DNA from: Haloglomus irregulare
GTDB lineage: Archaea > Halobacteriota > Halobacteria > Halobacteriales > Haloarculaceae
Direction of reading: 5' to 3'
Length of the DNA stretch: 64,000 nucleotides
NCBI RefSeq assembly: GCF_007421925.1
Contig: NZ_QMDX01000008.1
Coordinates: 93,945 to 157,944, forward strand
Shown: positions 37,037 through 48,340 of the stretch, piece by piece
How positions within the stretch are numbered: position 1 is the stretch's first letter
Layout of the letters: each line of letters begins with the position of its first letter
The notes under the pieces: generated by a model
Told to the model about the DNA's origin: nothing
The model's database searches: none
What the model saw: only the letters and a program-made list of their open reading frames with translations
Program-made: the position numbers and the translations under genes

Positions 37037-39463
37037 TCAGGTGTTGGTCGTCAGTTTCTCCTCGGCGATACCCTCGACGGCGACCTCGAACTCGGCGTCG
37101 TCGACGTCGTAGACGAGTTCGGCCGTCTCGCCCGCGCCGACGGACGGCTCCCAGCGGACGAACCACTCCCCGTCCATCTCCACGACGCTCGCCCCCTCGA
37201 CCTCGCCGGGGTCGACCGAGCAGATGTCGGTGATCTCCGGCTCGACGCCGGCGTCGTCGTTGTTCTCGACGACGAGCTTGCAGTGGCCGTTCTCCCGGCG
37301 CCGCTCGACGAGGACGTTGTTCATGATGCGGGCCAGCGAGTCGTCGATGTCCAGGGGCTCGCGCTCCGTCACCTCCGTCAGCTTGTCCGCCATCTCCGGG
37401 AGGATCTCGGCCAGCGTGTCCCGCTTCTGCCGGCGCTCCTTCAGCGAGCGCTGCCTGTTGAGGTAGGTCTTCAGCTCGCGGGCGGCCTCCCGCAGCGCGA
37501 GCTCGATCTCGTCCTCGATCTCCGGAACGTTGGCCACGGCGTCCTTCGACTCGCTGGTGAACGGGACGTTCGTCGAGGCGACGTGGACCATCAGCACCGC
37601 GGGCCCGTTCGGGATGCCGCTCCCGCCCGGCTGGTCGAGGTTGTAGTTGCGCCAGTTGATGTCCTTGATGACGTCGACCGTCGCGCAGGCGCCGCGCTGG
37701 TAGACCAGCGGGACGCGGTTGGCAAAGCGGAGCGTCTCCACGCTCCCCTCGGTGTCTAAGGCACCGCCGTAGGCGATGCCGGCCTCGACGATGAACGGGT
37801 CGCCGCCGTGGACCTCCGCGTCGCGGGTGCAGGCCGCGAAGAAGTCCGCGTCGTACTCCTTGCGGAGGCCGGCCTCCACCAGCTCGGCGGTGATGGGTGC
37901 CAGGCAGTCCGTCGGCGGGGAGAGGATATCCGTCTCCCGCATCGCCTCCAGCAGCCGCGCGACCGCGTCGCGGTCGTCGACGAGGGCGCTCACCTTCGGT
38001 GGGTCCGCCCGCACCGTCCGAGCGCGAGCCCAGAACGCGTCGACCACGTTCTCCCGGGCGGTCGCGCCGAACGTCTCGCCGTCGCGCTCCTCGGTCCGCT
38101 CGGCGGCCCACTCCACCCACTCCGCGAGGGTGTCGCGGGTGGCGCGGTCCCGCGCGCCGTCGCCCACGCCAGCCTCGGCGGCCTCCGCGTCGGCGAATCG
38201 CCCGGCGACACGGCGTCCCAGTCCCTCGATGGCAGCGTCGTCCTTCCGCTTCGTGGTGGCGTCGTCGACGAGCCGGTAGCAGTCCGACTCCCGGACGGTC
38301 GTCACCTCGGCCCAGGCGGCCGCGACGGCGTTCTCCCGGACCGTGGTACCGAGCCGGACGTCGAACTCCTCCTCGATGGCCTCGGCAGCGGCGTCGACCG
38401 CCCGCGACACGTCGCCGTGGCCGACGGCATCGTGCTCGTCGAGTTCGGCCGCCACCCGGTCACCGAACGCGTCGGTCGCCTCGGCACCCTTGTTGGCCGT
38501 CGCATCCACCACCGCGGCGGTCACGTCGGCGTCGTCACCCGCGGTCGGGATGCGCCAGGCCATCTCCCGGCCGAACTGGCGGTCACGGAAGGCGTCGACC
38601 ACGTTGCCGGCAGTGGTCGCGCCGACGCGTGTGAACTCCTCCTGGAGGAAGCCGCTGACGGAGTACGAATCCGTCGCGGCGAGCATCTTCTTCAGCGTTC
38701 CCAGCTCCACCCCGTGCGGGTGGGGCTTGATTTCGGCCGTCTCGGCGGGGAGCTGGTCGGTGGCGCGCTCGAACTTCAGTGGCTCGTCCAGTCCCGGCTC
38801 CCGCAGTTCGATGCGGGCGTGCGGGTTGACGACCGCGGTGTGCTCGATGTAGTCGTGGAGCTGCTGGCGCGCACGCATGTTCCCCTCCATCTCCAACTCG
38901 ATGCGGGTGCCGTGGGGACGCTCCCAGGTCGTCCCCCGGTCCACGTCGATCTCGGGCTCGTTCGTGTCCGTGTCGATGATGAGCTCGAAGTAGCGCGCGT
39001 CGCCGCCACGTGGCTTGGACGTGATCTTCGCGGGCTTGCCGGAGGTCTTCTGGGAGTACAGCACCGCGGCGGAGATACCGATCCCCTGCTGGCCGCGGTT
39101 CTGCTCGCGCTTGCCGAACCGGGAGCCGTACAGCAGTTTGCCGAAGATCTTCGGGACCTGTTCCCTGGTGATGCCGGGGCCGTTGTCCTCGACCACGAGC
39201 CGGTAGTAGTCGTCCAGTTCCTCGATCTCGACGTAGATGTCCGGGAGGACGTCGGCCTCCTCGGTAGCGTCGAGGGCGTTGTCGACGGCCTCCTTGACGG
39301 CCGTGACGAGCCCTCGGGCCCCCGAGTCGAACCCGAGCATATGCTTGTTCTTGTCGAAGAACTCGGCGATGGAGATGGCGCGTTGCTCCCCGGCGAGCTC
39401 CTCGGCGATGCCCTCGCCGCCATCACCCCCGCTTCCACCGAGTTCCGACTGGAACGATGTCAT
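37037..39463 (-). CDS. top6B: DNA topoisomerase VI subunit B
   Basis: This 808-residue GHKL ATPase subunit has [14 protein letters not shown] near residues 59-72, NGPGI near 94-98, and the [16 protein letters not shown] lid near 123-138. A helix-two-turn-helix and transducer domain follow. It is longer than the roughly 530-660 residues of many archaeal Top6B proteins because of an acidic insertion around residues 290-480, which also occurs in haloarchaeal homologues as I recall. A TATA-like ggttttacg lies 25-33 nt upstream of the ATG. It is divergent from gyrB. Confidence 0.97.
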   Translation of the reverse strand: MTSFQSELGGSGGDGGEGIAEELAGEQRAISIAEFFDKNKHMLGFDSGARGLVTAVKEAVDNALDATEEADVLPDIYVEIEELDDYYRLVVEDNGPGITREQVPKIFGKLLYGSRFGKREQNRGQQGIGISAAVLYSQKTSGKPAKITSKPRGGDARYFELIIDTDTNEPEIDVDRGTTWERPHGTRIELEMEGNMRARQQLHDYIEHTAVVNPHARIELREPGLDEPLKFERATDQLPAETAEIKPHPHGVELGTLKKMLAATDSYSVSGFLQEEFTRVGATTAGNVVDAFRDRQFGREMAWRIPTAGDDADVTAAVVDATANKGAEATDAFGDRVAAELDEHDAVGHGDVSRAVDAAAEAIEEEFDVRLGTTVRENAVAAAWAEVTTVRESDCYRLVDDATTKRKDDAAIEGLGRRVAGRFADAEAAEAGVGDGARDRATRDTLAEWVEWAAERTEERDGETFGATARENVVDAFWARARTVRADPPKVSALVDDRDAVARLLEAMRETDILSPPTDCLAPITAELVEAGLRKEYDADFFAACTRDAEVHGGDPFIVEAGIAYGGALDTEGSVETLRFANRVPLVYQRGACATVDVIKDINWRNYNLDQPGGSGIPNGPAVLMVHVASTNVPFTSESKDAVANVPEIEDEIELALREAARELKTYLNRQRSLKERRQKRDTLAEILPEMADKLTEVTEREPLDIDDSLARIMNNVLVERRRENGHCKLVVENNDDAGVEPEITDICSVDPGEVEGASVVEMDGEWFVRWEPSVGAGETAELVYDVDDAEFEVAVEGIAEEKLTTNT

Positions 39464-39585
39464 TACCGGACTCCTATCCCGCGCGAGCGTAAAACCTGCC
39501 CGCTACCATGGTGGAAGTGGAGCGCACCCGTCGGACGCCCGGCTGCCGTCCGGCATCCGGGGACGCCGACACCGGCTCGGGGAAA

Positions 39586-39613
39586 GCGCGCGCGCGCGTG
39601 GGAGGGTTTAAAA
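39586..39613 (+). promoter_or_regulatory. gyrB promoter with alternating purine-pyrimidine (Z-DNA-prone) tract
   Basis: A 15-nt strictly alternating G-C/G-T run (39586-39600) is followed after 6 nt by the TATA box TTTAAAA (39607-39613), 29-35 nt before the gyrB ATG. Alternating purine-pyrimidine boxes at haloarchaeal promoters such as bop are known to make transcription sensitive to supercoiling. The position here, at a gyrase promoter, is therefore suggestive. Confidence 0.75.
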
Positions 39614-39641
39614 GTGGGGGGCTATTAGATACGGTAGATAG

Positions 39642-41558
<1,917 letters not shown>

Positions 41559-41629
41559 GTCGCCCACCGCACTCGATTCTCGACGGCAGTTCGCGGAACG
41601 AGCCGGCGTGGACGTGCCGGGCCGGGAGA

Positions 41630-41690
41630 CTTTAACGGGGGGGCACCGTAGGTTCGGATAACGGGTTCGGGGCCCAGCCCGGATGAACCC
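41630..41690 (+). promoter_or_regulatory. Candidate gyrA promoter and leader hairpin
   Basis: A TATA-like ctttaacg (41630-41637) predicts a transcription start near 41660, which gives a leader of about 90 nt before the gyrA ATG. The leader can fold as GGGTTC (41663-41668) with GAACCC (41685-41690), enclosing GGGC (41670-41673) with GCCC (41677-41680). Long structured leaders are unusual among the leaderless genes here. Confidence 0.55.
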
Positions 41691-41750
41691 CCGATTTCGG
41701 CCGCCGTAGTGGCCCCGACGAGTCCACACCGGAACCCACCAGGACACAAC

Positions 41751-44276
41751 ATGAGTTCAGAGACACCGGATATCCCCGACGAGGTCGCCGAGCGGATAGA
41801 GAGCGTCCGCGTCGAGGACGAGATGGAGCAGTCGTACATCGACTACGCGATGAGCGTCATCGTCGGGCGCGCCCTGCCGGACGCCCGGGACGGCCTGAAG
41901 CCAGTCCAGCGGCGCATCCTCTATGCGATGCACGAGATGGGCGTCACCTCGAACGCTGGCCACCGGAAGTCCTCGAACGTGGTCGGGGAGACGATGGGGA
42001 ACTACCACCCCCACGGTGACAGCGCCATCTACGACGCGCTGGCGCGGATGGCCCAGGGGTTCTCGCTGCGCTATCCGCTGGTCGATGGCCAGGGGAACTT
42101 CGGCAGCATCGATGGCGACCCGCCGGCCGCGATGCGGTACACGGAGGCCCGGATGGCGCCGCTGGCCGAGGAGATGCTGGACGACATCGAGCAGGACACC
42201 GTCGACTTCGAGTCCAACTACGACGACCGGCTCACGGAGCCGGCGGTGCTGCCGGCGGCGTTGCCCAACCTGCTGTTGAACGGTGCTTCCGGCATCGCGG
42301 TCGGGATGAGCACGAACATCCCGCCCCATAACCTCGGCGAGGTGGTCGACGCCTGTATCCACGTTATCGAGAACCCGGACTGCGCCATCGCGGACCTCAT
42401 CGAGACGAAGGAGTCGCCCGGCCCCATCGAGGGTCCCGACTTCCCGACCGGTGCGCGCATCGTCGGGAAGGAGGGCGTCTACGACGCCTACACGACCGGC
42501 AAGGGCCGCGTGCGGGTCCGGGCCGACTACGAGGTCGAGCACGACGAGGGCGGGAAGGACCGCATCATCATCACCGCCTTCCCGTACCAGGAGAACAAGG
42601 CCCGGCGCATCGAGCGCATCGCCGACGACGTCAACGACGGGAAGATCGAGGGCATCACGGATATCCGTGACCAGTCCGACCGCGACGGCGTCCGCGTGGT
42701 CATCGAGCTGAAACGCGGTGCGAACACGGAGGTCGTGGAGAACCAGCTGGTCGAGCGCCACCTCGAGACGACGTTCGGCGTCAACTGCGTCGCGCTGGTC
42801 GACGACCAGCCCCAGCGGCTCGACCTGAAGCGGCTGCTGGAGACGTACGTCGACCATCGGCGCGAGGTCGTGCGCCGGCGCTCCGAGTTCCTGCTCGAGG
42901 AGGCCGAGGACCGCGCGCACATCCTCGAGGGGCGGCTGCAGGCGCTGCAGAACGTCGACGAGGTCGTCGACCTCATCCGAGGGAGCGAGGACCGTTCGGC
43001 GGCCATCGAGGCCCTGCAGACCGACGAGGACGCGCTCGGCTTCACCCTCAGCGAGGCCCAGGCCGAGCATATCGTCCGGATGCAACTCGGGTCGCTCACG
43101 TCGATGGAGGCCGAGGACGTGCAGACCGAGTACGCGGAGGTCCAGGACGAGATCGAGCGCCTGGAGACCATCCTCGGCTCGCAGGCCGAACTCGACCGTG
43201 TCGTCACCGAGGAGCTCGAGGAGATGAAGGCGCGGTACGACGACGAGCGCCGGACGACGTTCATGGAGGACGTCGGCTCGGTCACGCGCGAGGACCTCAT
43301 CCCCGAGGAGGACGTGGTCGTCGTCGTCACCGAGGAGGACTACGTCAAGCGGATGCCTCTGGAGGAGTTCGACCCCCAGCACCGGGGCGGCAAGGGCATC
43401 ATCGGCGTCCGGCCGAAGGACGGCGACCGCGTCGCGACCGTCTTCGAGGCGAACACGCACGACTACCTGCTCTGTTTCACCAGCACGGGCCAGGTCTACC
43501 GCCTGAAGACCTACGAGATCCCCGAGATGGGCCGCACCGCGCGGGGCACGTCGGCCCAGCAGGTGCTCGACCTCGACGGTGAGGAGGAGATCAACGCCGT
43601 CGTCGACGTGGCCGACCTCGACGAGGAGAACTACCTCGCGATGGCCACCCGGAACGGCTACGTCAAGCGGACCGCCGTCGGCGAGTTCGAGAACGTCCAC
43701 TCGGGCGGCATCCGCGCGATCAAACTGGAGGGGGGTGACAGCCTCGCCGACGTCGAGGTCACCGACGGCGAGATGGACCTCGTCATCGCCAGCCGACAGG
43801 GGATGACCATCCGCTTCGACGAGTCCGAGGCCCGGTCGATGGGCCGGACCGCGCGCGGCGTGAACGGTATCAAGCTCCAGGGGGACGACGAGGTCGCCGG
43901 GCTCGTCGCCACCGGCGACGAGGACGAGCGCGCGCTCCTGACCGTCACCCGGATGGGCTTCGGGAAGCGAACGCCGCTCTCGGAGTACCGGCGACAGTCG
44001 CGCTACGGCAAGGGGCTCATCGACATCAAGACCAGTGAGCGCAACGGCCACGTAGTCTCCGTCAACGCCGTCACCGCGGACGACGGGCTGGTCATCATGA
44101 GCGAGAGCGGACAAATAATGCGGACCCACGTCGACGAGGTGTCGACCCAGGGCCGGAACACGATGGGGGTCGTCGTGATGCGGCTCGACGACGGGGACTG
44201 GGTCGCGAGCGTCGACACCATCCCGGCGATCGACAACGCCCCCGACGCGGGGGCGGACGCGACGGGAGAGGAGTGA
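41751..44276 (+). CDS. gyrA: DNA gyrase subunit A
   Basis: This 841-residue DNA-cleaving subunit of gyrase contains the quinolone-resistance region ([20 protein letters not shown] near 38-57, [17 protein letters not shown] near 84-100). The catalytic tyrosine is Tyr 130 in AAMRYTEAR. The C-terminal DNA-wrapping beta-pinwheel has a GyrA box that reads QHRGGKG at 543-549, with His replacing the second residue (Arg) of the usual QRRGGKG. ATG 41751 is chosen over an upstream in-frame start because the family N-terminus begins there. Confidence 0.98.
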   Translation: MSSETPDIPDEVAERIESVRVEDEMEQSYIDYAMSVIVGRALPDARDGLKPVQRRILYAMHEMGVTSNAGHRKSSNVVGETMGNYHPHGDSAIYDALARMAQGFSLRYPLVDGQGNFGSIDGDPPAAMRYTEARMAPLAEEMLDDIEQDTVDFESNYDDRLTEPAVLPAALPNLLLNGASGIAVGMSTNIPPHNLGEVVDACIHVIENPDCAIADLIETKESPGPIEGPDFPTGARIVGKEGVYDAYTTGKGRVRVRADYEVEHDEGGKDRIIITAFPYQENKARRIERIADDVNDGKIEGITDIRDQSDRDGVRVVIELKRGANTEVVENQLVERHLETTFGVNCVALVDDQPQRLDLKRLLETYVDHRREVVRRRSEFLLEEAEDRAHILEGRLQALQNVDEVVDLIRGSEDRSAAIEALQTDEDALGFTLSEAQAEHIVRMQLGSLTSMEAEDVQTEYAEVQDEIERLETILGSQAELDRVVTEELEEMKARYDDERRTTFMEDVGSVTREDLIPEEDVVVVVTEEDYVKRMPLEEFDPQHRGGKGIIGVRPKDGDRVATVFEANTHDYLLCFTSTGQVYRLKTYEIPEMGRTARGTSAQQVLDLDGEEEINAVVDVADLDEENYLAMATRNGYVKRTAVGEFENVHSGGIRAIKLEGGDSLADVEVTDGEMDLVIASRQGMTIRFDESEARSMGRTARGVNGIKLQGDDEVAGLVATGDEDERALLTVTRMGFGKRTPLSEYRRQSRYGKGLIDIKTSERNGHVVSVNAVTADDGLVIMSESGQIMRTHVDEVSTQGRNTMGVVVMRLDDGDWVASVDTIPAIDNAPDAGADATGEE

Positions 44277-44280
44277 CCGG

Positions 44281-44658
44281 CTACTCCGGCTCGTCCTCGT
44301 AGAACCGGTCGTCCAGCGCCCGCTGGCTCGGAATCGTCTCCTCCTCGCCCTCGACGCGGTCGACGCGCAGCTGCGTCCGTTCCTCGCTCATCCCGAGGCC
44401 CTCGGCCATCCGGCGCTCGACCTCGGCGGGGTCGTCGGCCTCGGAACCGACCTTCCGGGCGATGTGGAACAGCCCGAGCCCGACCGTGACGAACAGGACC
44501 GTCATCGCCCCCATCGCGAGGGAGGCGCCCGTCTCGCCGCCGACGACCAGCGCGCCGACCAGCACGACCACGACCGCTACCAGTACGGCGCCCCCCGCGA
44601 CCAGTGTCGGGGACGGCCCGTTGCCGCCCTCCCCGTCGGCCTCCGTGTTATCGCGCAC
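44281..44658 (-). CDS. Two-helix membrane protein
   Basis: This 125-residue protein has two adjacent transmembrane helices (VAGGAVLVAVVVVLVGALVV and LAMGAMTVLFVTVGLGLFHI, about residues 20-64) and an acidic cytoplasmic tail with VERRMAEGLGMSEERTQL. The GTG at 44658 is preferred because a TATA-like gttttgatac lies 24-32 nt upstream. The gene converges on gyrA (4 nt apart) and diverges from a methyltransferase gene. No family is recognised. Confidence 0.7.
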   Translation of the reverse strand: MRDNTEADGEGGNGPSPTLVAGGAVLVAVVVVLVGALVVGGETGASLAMGAMTVLFVTVGLGLFHIARKVGSEADDPAEVERRMAEGLGMSEERTQLRVDRVEGEEETIPSQRALDDRFYEDEPE

Positions 44659-44745
44659 GTGTTCGGGGACGGGTCCGAGTATCAAAACCCTGGCCCCGCC
44701 TCCGCGACCAGCAGACACAATACCGACCCCCGCACAGTCCGGGCC

Positions 44746-45408
44746 ATGTCGGACGTGGGCTCGCAGTCGTACGCGGACCGGGTGTACGACTGGTGGAGCG
44801 AGCACCCGCGGCTGTTCGATGCGTTCCTCCGCGGCGCGTTCATGGGCCGCTACGACGAACTCCGGCGGACCGCCGCGGACCGCCTCGCCCCGGACCGTGA
44901 TGGCCCCGTCATGGACCTGGCCTGCGGTGCCGGGCCGAACTTCGACCTCCTGGCCGAGCGCCTCTCCCCGGGCGGAACCGTCGTCGGTCTCGACCACTCG
45001 CCGGGCATGGTCCGGGCCGCGCGCGACCGCGCGACCGAGCGGAGCGACGACGTCGCCATCCGCGTTACCCGCGGTGACGCCGCGTCGCTCCCGTTCCCCG
45101 ACGACGCCTTCGGGGCCGTCCTCTGTACGCTCTCGCTGTCCGCGATCCCCGACCACGTCCGCGCCATCGCCGAGGCGCGACGCGTGCTCCGCCCGGGCGG
45201 CCGGTTCGTCGTCTTCGACGCTCAGCCGTACCAGTCCGGCCCGGGTCGACTGCTGAACCCGCTCATCAACCGGGTCTCCGCGCGAGCGACGAACTGGTAC
45301 CCCGGGCGCCACCTCCCGACCGACCTGCGCGCGGCGTTCGGCGCCGACAGCGTCGCGGTCGACCTGTTCAACGGTGGGACGGCGTTTCTCGCGACGGCGA
45401 CCGTCTGA
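44746..45408 (+). CDS. SAM-dependent class I methyltransferase
   Basis: This 220-residue Rossmann-fold methyltransferase of the UbiE/Methyltransf_11 type has motif I VMDLACGAGPNFDLLAERL near residues 55-73, an acidic GLDHSPGMVRAA motif II, and RVLRPGGRFVVFDAQPY near 145-161. The N-terminal YADRVYDWWSEHPRLFDAFL resembles quinone or lipid methyltransferases, but the substrate is not determined. ATG 44746 has a weak TATA-like cacaatacc 23-31 nt upstream. The region downstream (45409-45625) holds no clear gene. Confidence 0.86.
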   Translation: MSDVGSQSYADRVYDWWSEHPRLFDAFLRGAFMGRYDELRRTAADRLAPDRDGPVMDLACGAGPNFDLLAERLSPGGTVVGLDHSPGMVRAARDRATERSDDVAIRVTRGDAASLPFPDDAFGAVLCTLSLSAIPDHVRAIAEARRVLRPGGRFVVFDAQPYQSGPGRLLNPLINRVSARATNWYPGRHLPTDLRAAFGADSVAVDLFNGGTAFLATATV

Positions 45409-45625
45409 GCTCTCGCCTCCGCCGTGTCGTATCACCGGTTGTCGGTATACGTTCCGAACTAGCCGCCTAACTGTCGAAAACGGTTCGTAACTCTAAAATG
45501 GGGGAGATATTCTACGAGGGCCCAGTATCTGTGACTGGAGGCGGACACACGCGAGCGAGGCGAGCGCGTTCCCCCGGCACCGGAGCGCTGCAGGCGCCGC
45601 GAGGAAGCCCGAGGCGTCGGCCCGT

Positions 45626-46525
45626 TCAGAGGATACGCTTGCCGAGGGCGCTCGCGACCAGTTCGACCGCGAGTTCGGCGGTCCGGTTGTGGTCGTCGAG
45701 GATGGGGTTGACCTCGACGACCTCCAGCGAGACGAGGTCGTCGCGGTGGTCGGCGACGCCCTCCATGGCGGCGTGGGCCTCGCGATAGGTGACGCCGCCG
45801 CGGACGGGCGTCCCGACCCCGGGCGCCTCATCGGGGTCGAGGAAGTCCATGTCCAGCGAGACGTGGAAGCCGTCCCGGGCGTCGGTTGCGATGTCGAACG
45901 CCTCGTCGGCGACGGCGGGTACCCCCCGTTCGTCGACGTCGCTCATGGTGTAGACGGTCACCTCCGAGGCCGCGAGCGCGTCGCGCTCGTCCCCGTCGAG
46001 CGAGCGGACGCCGACAAGCACGGTGTTGGCGGGGTCGATACCGCTGCGGGCCCAGTCGTGGCCGACGAACTCGTCGACCCCGAGCGTGGCCGCCAGGCTC
46101 ATCCCGTGGACGTTGCCGGTTGGAGTGGTCGAGGGGGTGTTGTAGTCGCCGTGGGCGTCGAACCAGACCAGCCCGATGTCCCGGTCGCGGGCGGCGCCGC
46201 CGAGTGAGCCGATGGCGATGGAGTGGTCGCCGCCGAGGACGAGCGGGAACTGGCCGTCGGCGAGCGTGTCCTGCACCGCATCCGAGAGCGTGGTGCAGAC
46301 CTCGCGGGTTTCGGCGAGGAACTTCGCACGGTCCCCGTACTCCCCGCTGGCGCTGTCGCGGGTCTCGGGCCCCGGGACGGGGAGGTTCCCGGCATCCACG
46401 CACGTGTGGTCGGCGGTCTCGACGGCCGTCGCCAGCCCCGCGTAGCGGATGGCCGAGGGACCCATGTCGACGCCACGCCGGTCGGAGCCGAGGTCCATCG
46501 GGACACCGATGAGCCGAACGTCCAT
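45626..46525 (-). CDS. rocF: Arginase/agmatinase family ureohydrolase
   Basis: This 299-residue binuclear manganese ureohydrolase has metal ligands in GGDHS (98-102), DAHGDYN (123-129) and SLDMDFLDP (223-231), with the GNVHGMSLA loop at 138-146. Length and motif spacing fit arginase (arginine to ornithine and urea) better than agmatinase, and haloarchaeal homologues are usually named rocF, but specificity is not proven. ATG 46525 is used; GTG 46531 would add two residues. Confidence 0.88.
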   Translation of the reverse strand: MDVRLIGVPMDLGSDRRGVDMGPSAIRYAGLATAVETADHTCVDAGNLPVPGPETRDSASGEYGDRAKFLAETREVCTTLSDAVQDTLADGQFPLVLGGDHSIAIGSLGGAARDRDIGLVWFDAHGDYNTPSTTPTGNVHGMSLAATLGVDEFVGHDWARSGIDPANTVLVGVRSLDGDERDALAASEVTVYTMSDVDERGVPAVADEAFDIATDARDGFHVSLDMDFLDPDEAPGVGTPVRGGVTYREAHAAMEGVADHRDDLVSLEVVEVNPILDDHNRTAELAVELVASALGKRIL

Positions 46526-46585
46526 ACACACGGGTCCGACGCCCCCGCTGATATGGCTATGGGCACCGGTCGTTCGGCCGGGCCC

Positions 46586-47503
46586 TCACCGGTACTGGTC
46601 GCAGACGCGCTCGATACCCTCCGCGAAGTCGATCTCGGGCTCCCAGCCCGTCGCCTCCCGCATCTCCGAGGGGTCGGCCATCGTGTCGTGGACGTAGGCG
46701 TCCCCGGGGATGCGGTTCTCCTCGTAGCGGGGCTCGATGTCAGTCCCGAGCGCGTCGTTCAGGTGGTCGACGAGTTCGTTGAGCGAGTACGACTCGCCGG
46801 TCCCGAGGTTGTAGATGCCCTGGAGGTCGTGGTCGGCCGCCAGTTCGATGCCCCGGACGATGTCGTCGACGTGGGTGAAGTCCCGGGTCTGGGTGCCGTC
46901 GCCCCAGATCTCCGGGCGCTCGCCGCGCGCGATGGCGTCGGCGAACTGGGCGATGAGGTTGGCGTACTCGCCCTTGTGGGCCTCTGCGCCGCCGAAGCCC
47001 TGATAGACGGAGAAGAAGCGGAGCCCGCAGGTCGTGAGGTCGTAGTGATGGGCGAAGTACTCGGCGTAGCGCTCGCGCGCCAGCTTCGAGGCCTCGTAGC
47101 CCGTCCGGGCCGTGACGGGCAGGTCCTCCGGCGAGGGCTCGGTGCGGTCGCCGTAGATGGAGGATGTCGAGGCGTAGACGACCCGGTCGCAGCCGTCGCG
47201 GCGGGCCTGGTCGACCGTGTTGACGAACCCCTCGATGTTGACCCGTGCGCCCTTCGCGGGGTCGTCCTCGTGCATGAAGTACGAGGAGAGCGCCGCCAGG
47301 TGGAAGACGACGTCGACATCGGTCGGCAGGTCGTCGTCCAGTACGGACCCCTCGATGAACTCGACCGCGTTGTCGAGGTTGTCGGGCGTCCCGAGGTAGC
47401 CGTCGTCGAGCGCGATGACCTCGTTGTCGGCGGCCAGGTTGTTCGCGAGGTTCGACCCGATGAACCCGGCGCCGCCGGTCACGAGCACGCGGTTGCCGTC
47501 CAT
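46586..47503 (-). CDS. NAD-dependent nucleotide-sugar epimerase/dehydratase
   Basis: This 305-residue extended short-chain dehydrogenase of the UDP-glucose 4-epimerase-like group has the NAD-binding motif VLVTGGAGFIGSNLANNL at residues 6-23 and the catalytic Tyr136-x3-Lys140 in GYEASK with a preceding Ser/Thr in YASTSSIYG. The C-terminal substrate domain shows GDGTQTRDFTHVDDIVRGI. It probably interconverts or dehydrates a nucleotide sugar for surface glycans; the exact sugar is unknown. It is divergent from a winged-helix regulator across 128 nt. Confidence 0.9.
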   Translation of the reverse strand: MDGNRVLVTGGAGFIGSNLANNLAADNEVIALDDGYLGTPDNLDNAVEFIEGSVLDDDLPTDVDVVFHLAALSSYFMHEDDPAKGARVNIEGFVNTVDQARRDGCDRVVYASTSSIYGDRTEPSPEDLPVTARTGYEASKLARERYAEYFAHHYDLTTCGLRFFSVYQGFGGAEAHKGEYANLIAQFADAIARGERPEIWGDGTQTRDFTHVDDIVRGIELAADHDLQGIYNLGTGESYSLNELVDHLNDALGTDIEPRYEENRIPGDAYVHDTMADPSEMREATGWEPEIDFAEGIERVCDQYR

Positions 47504-47589
47504 ACCGGCGGTCCCGGAGCCGCGTGCAAAGCGGTGTCGGTCTCCGGCGGTCGCTGCGGTCGTCCGGACAGCACACCGCTCAGCCGAAC

Positions 47590-47618
47590 CACCACCGGAT
47601 TTATGCAAAACGGTGGTG
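47590..47618. promoter_or_regulatory. Inverted repeat flanking the TATA box of a regulator gene
   Basis: CACCACCG (47590-47597) and CGGTGGTG (47611-47618) are perfect inverted arms whose centres are 21 bp apart, two helical turns. They bracket the TATA-like atttatgca (47599-47607) that lies 25-33 nt before the downstream ATG. A dimeric regulator bound here would block promoter access, so autoregulation is likely. Confidence 0.7.
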
Positions 47619-47631
47619 TATCGTCCGTTAC

Positions 47632-48165
47632 ATGTCGTCCATCGAGCTCACTCCCAGTCAGAAGTCGATCCTACAGGAACTCGTCAACCTCTACCGGGAG
47701 TCCGAAACCGCGGTGAAGGGAGAGGACATCGCCGACCGTGTCGACCGCAACCCGGGCACCATCCGCAACCAGATGCAGTCCCTGAAGGCCCTCCAGCTGG
47801 TGGAGGGGGTACCCGGGCCCAAAGGCGGGTACAAGCCGACCGCGGGCGCCTACGAGGCCCTCCAGATCGAAGAGATGGATCAGGCCGCCGACGTCCCGTT
47901 CTTCCACAACGACGAGGCGGTCGAGGGGGCCAACGTCCAGGAGATCGACCTCACCAGCGTCCACCACCCGGAGCTCTGCCGCGCTGAGATCCGTATGCAG
48001 GGCTCCATCTCGGCGTTCCACGAGGGCGACCCCATCCAGGTCGGGCCGACCCCGCTCTCGAAACTGGTCATCAAGGGGACCCTGGAGGGGAAGGACGACA
48101 CGAACAACACGCTCATCATCACCATCGACGATATGCGGGCGCCCGCCGAGGAGCCCGCGCACTGA
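47632..48165 (+). CDS. Rrf2-type winged-helix transcriptional regulator
   Basis: This 177-residue protein begins MSSIELTPSQKSILQELVNL and has a winged-helix domain (about residues 5-75; VKGEDIADRVDRNPGTIRNQ is the HTH), followed by a beta-rich C-terminal domain (about 95-170) with RAEIRMQGSISAFHEGDPIQ. Haloarchaeal homologues are usually labelled Rrf2-like, though no iron-sulfur cysteine cluster is present: I see only one cysteine. A perfect inverted repeat surrounds its own TATA box. It is divergent from the sugar epimerase, which could be a target. Confidence 0.8.
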   Translation: MSSIELTPSQKSILQELVNLYRESETAVKGEDIADRVDRNPGTIRNQMQSLKALQLVEGVPGPKGGYKPTAGAYEALQIEEMDQAADVPFFHNDEAVEGANVQEIDLTSVHHPELCRAEIRMQGSISAFHEGDPIQVGPTPLSKLVIKGTLEGKDDTNNTLIITIDDMRAPAEEPAH

Positions 48166-48340
48166 CTGCGTGTCCTCAGCCCACCGCCCCCTCACCCTGT
48201 GCGACCGTGGATGACAGGTTCGGCTGTGATCAGCGGTCGTCCTGACCCCCGATGGTCCCGAACCGCCTGCGTGAGCACGTCACACGGTCTCGCGCCCCCG
48301 AATCAACAGCTTTGTATCCGGTCGACCCAGAATCGGCATC

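Noticed and set aside
41757..44129. 790-codon minus-strand open frame across gyrA
   Set aside because: GyrA on the + strand is complete with catalytic residues. The antisense frame has no recognisable domain.
45498..45788. 96-codon + frame after the methyltransferase gene
   Set aside because: It becomes Arg/Pro/Ser-rich after about 15 codons and runs antisense into the arginase gene.
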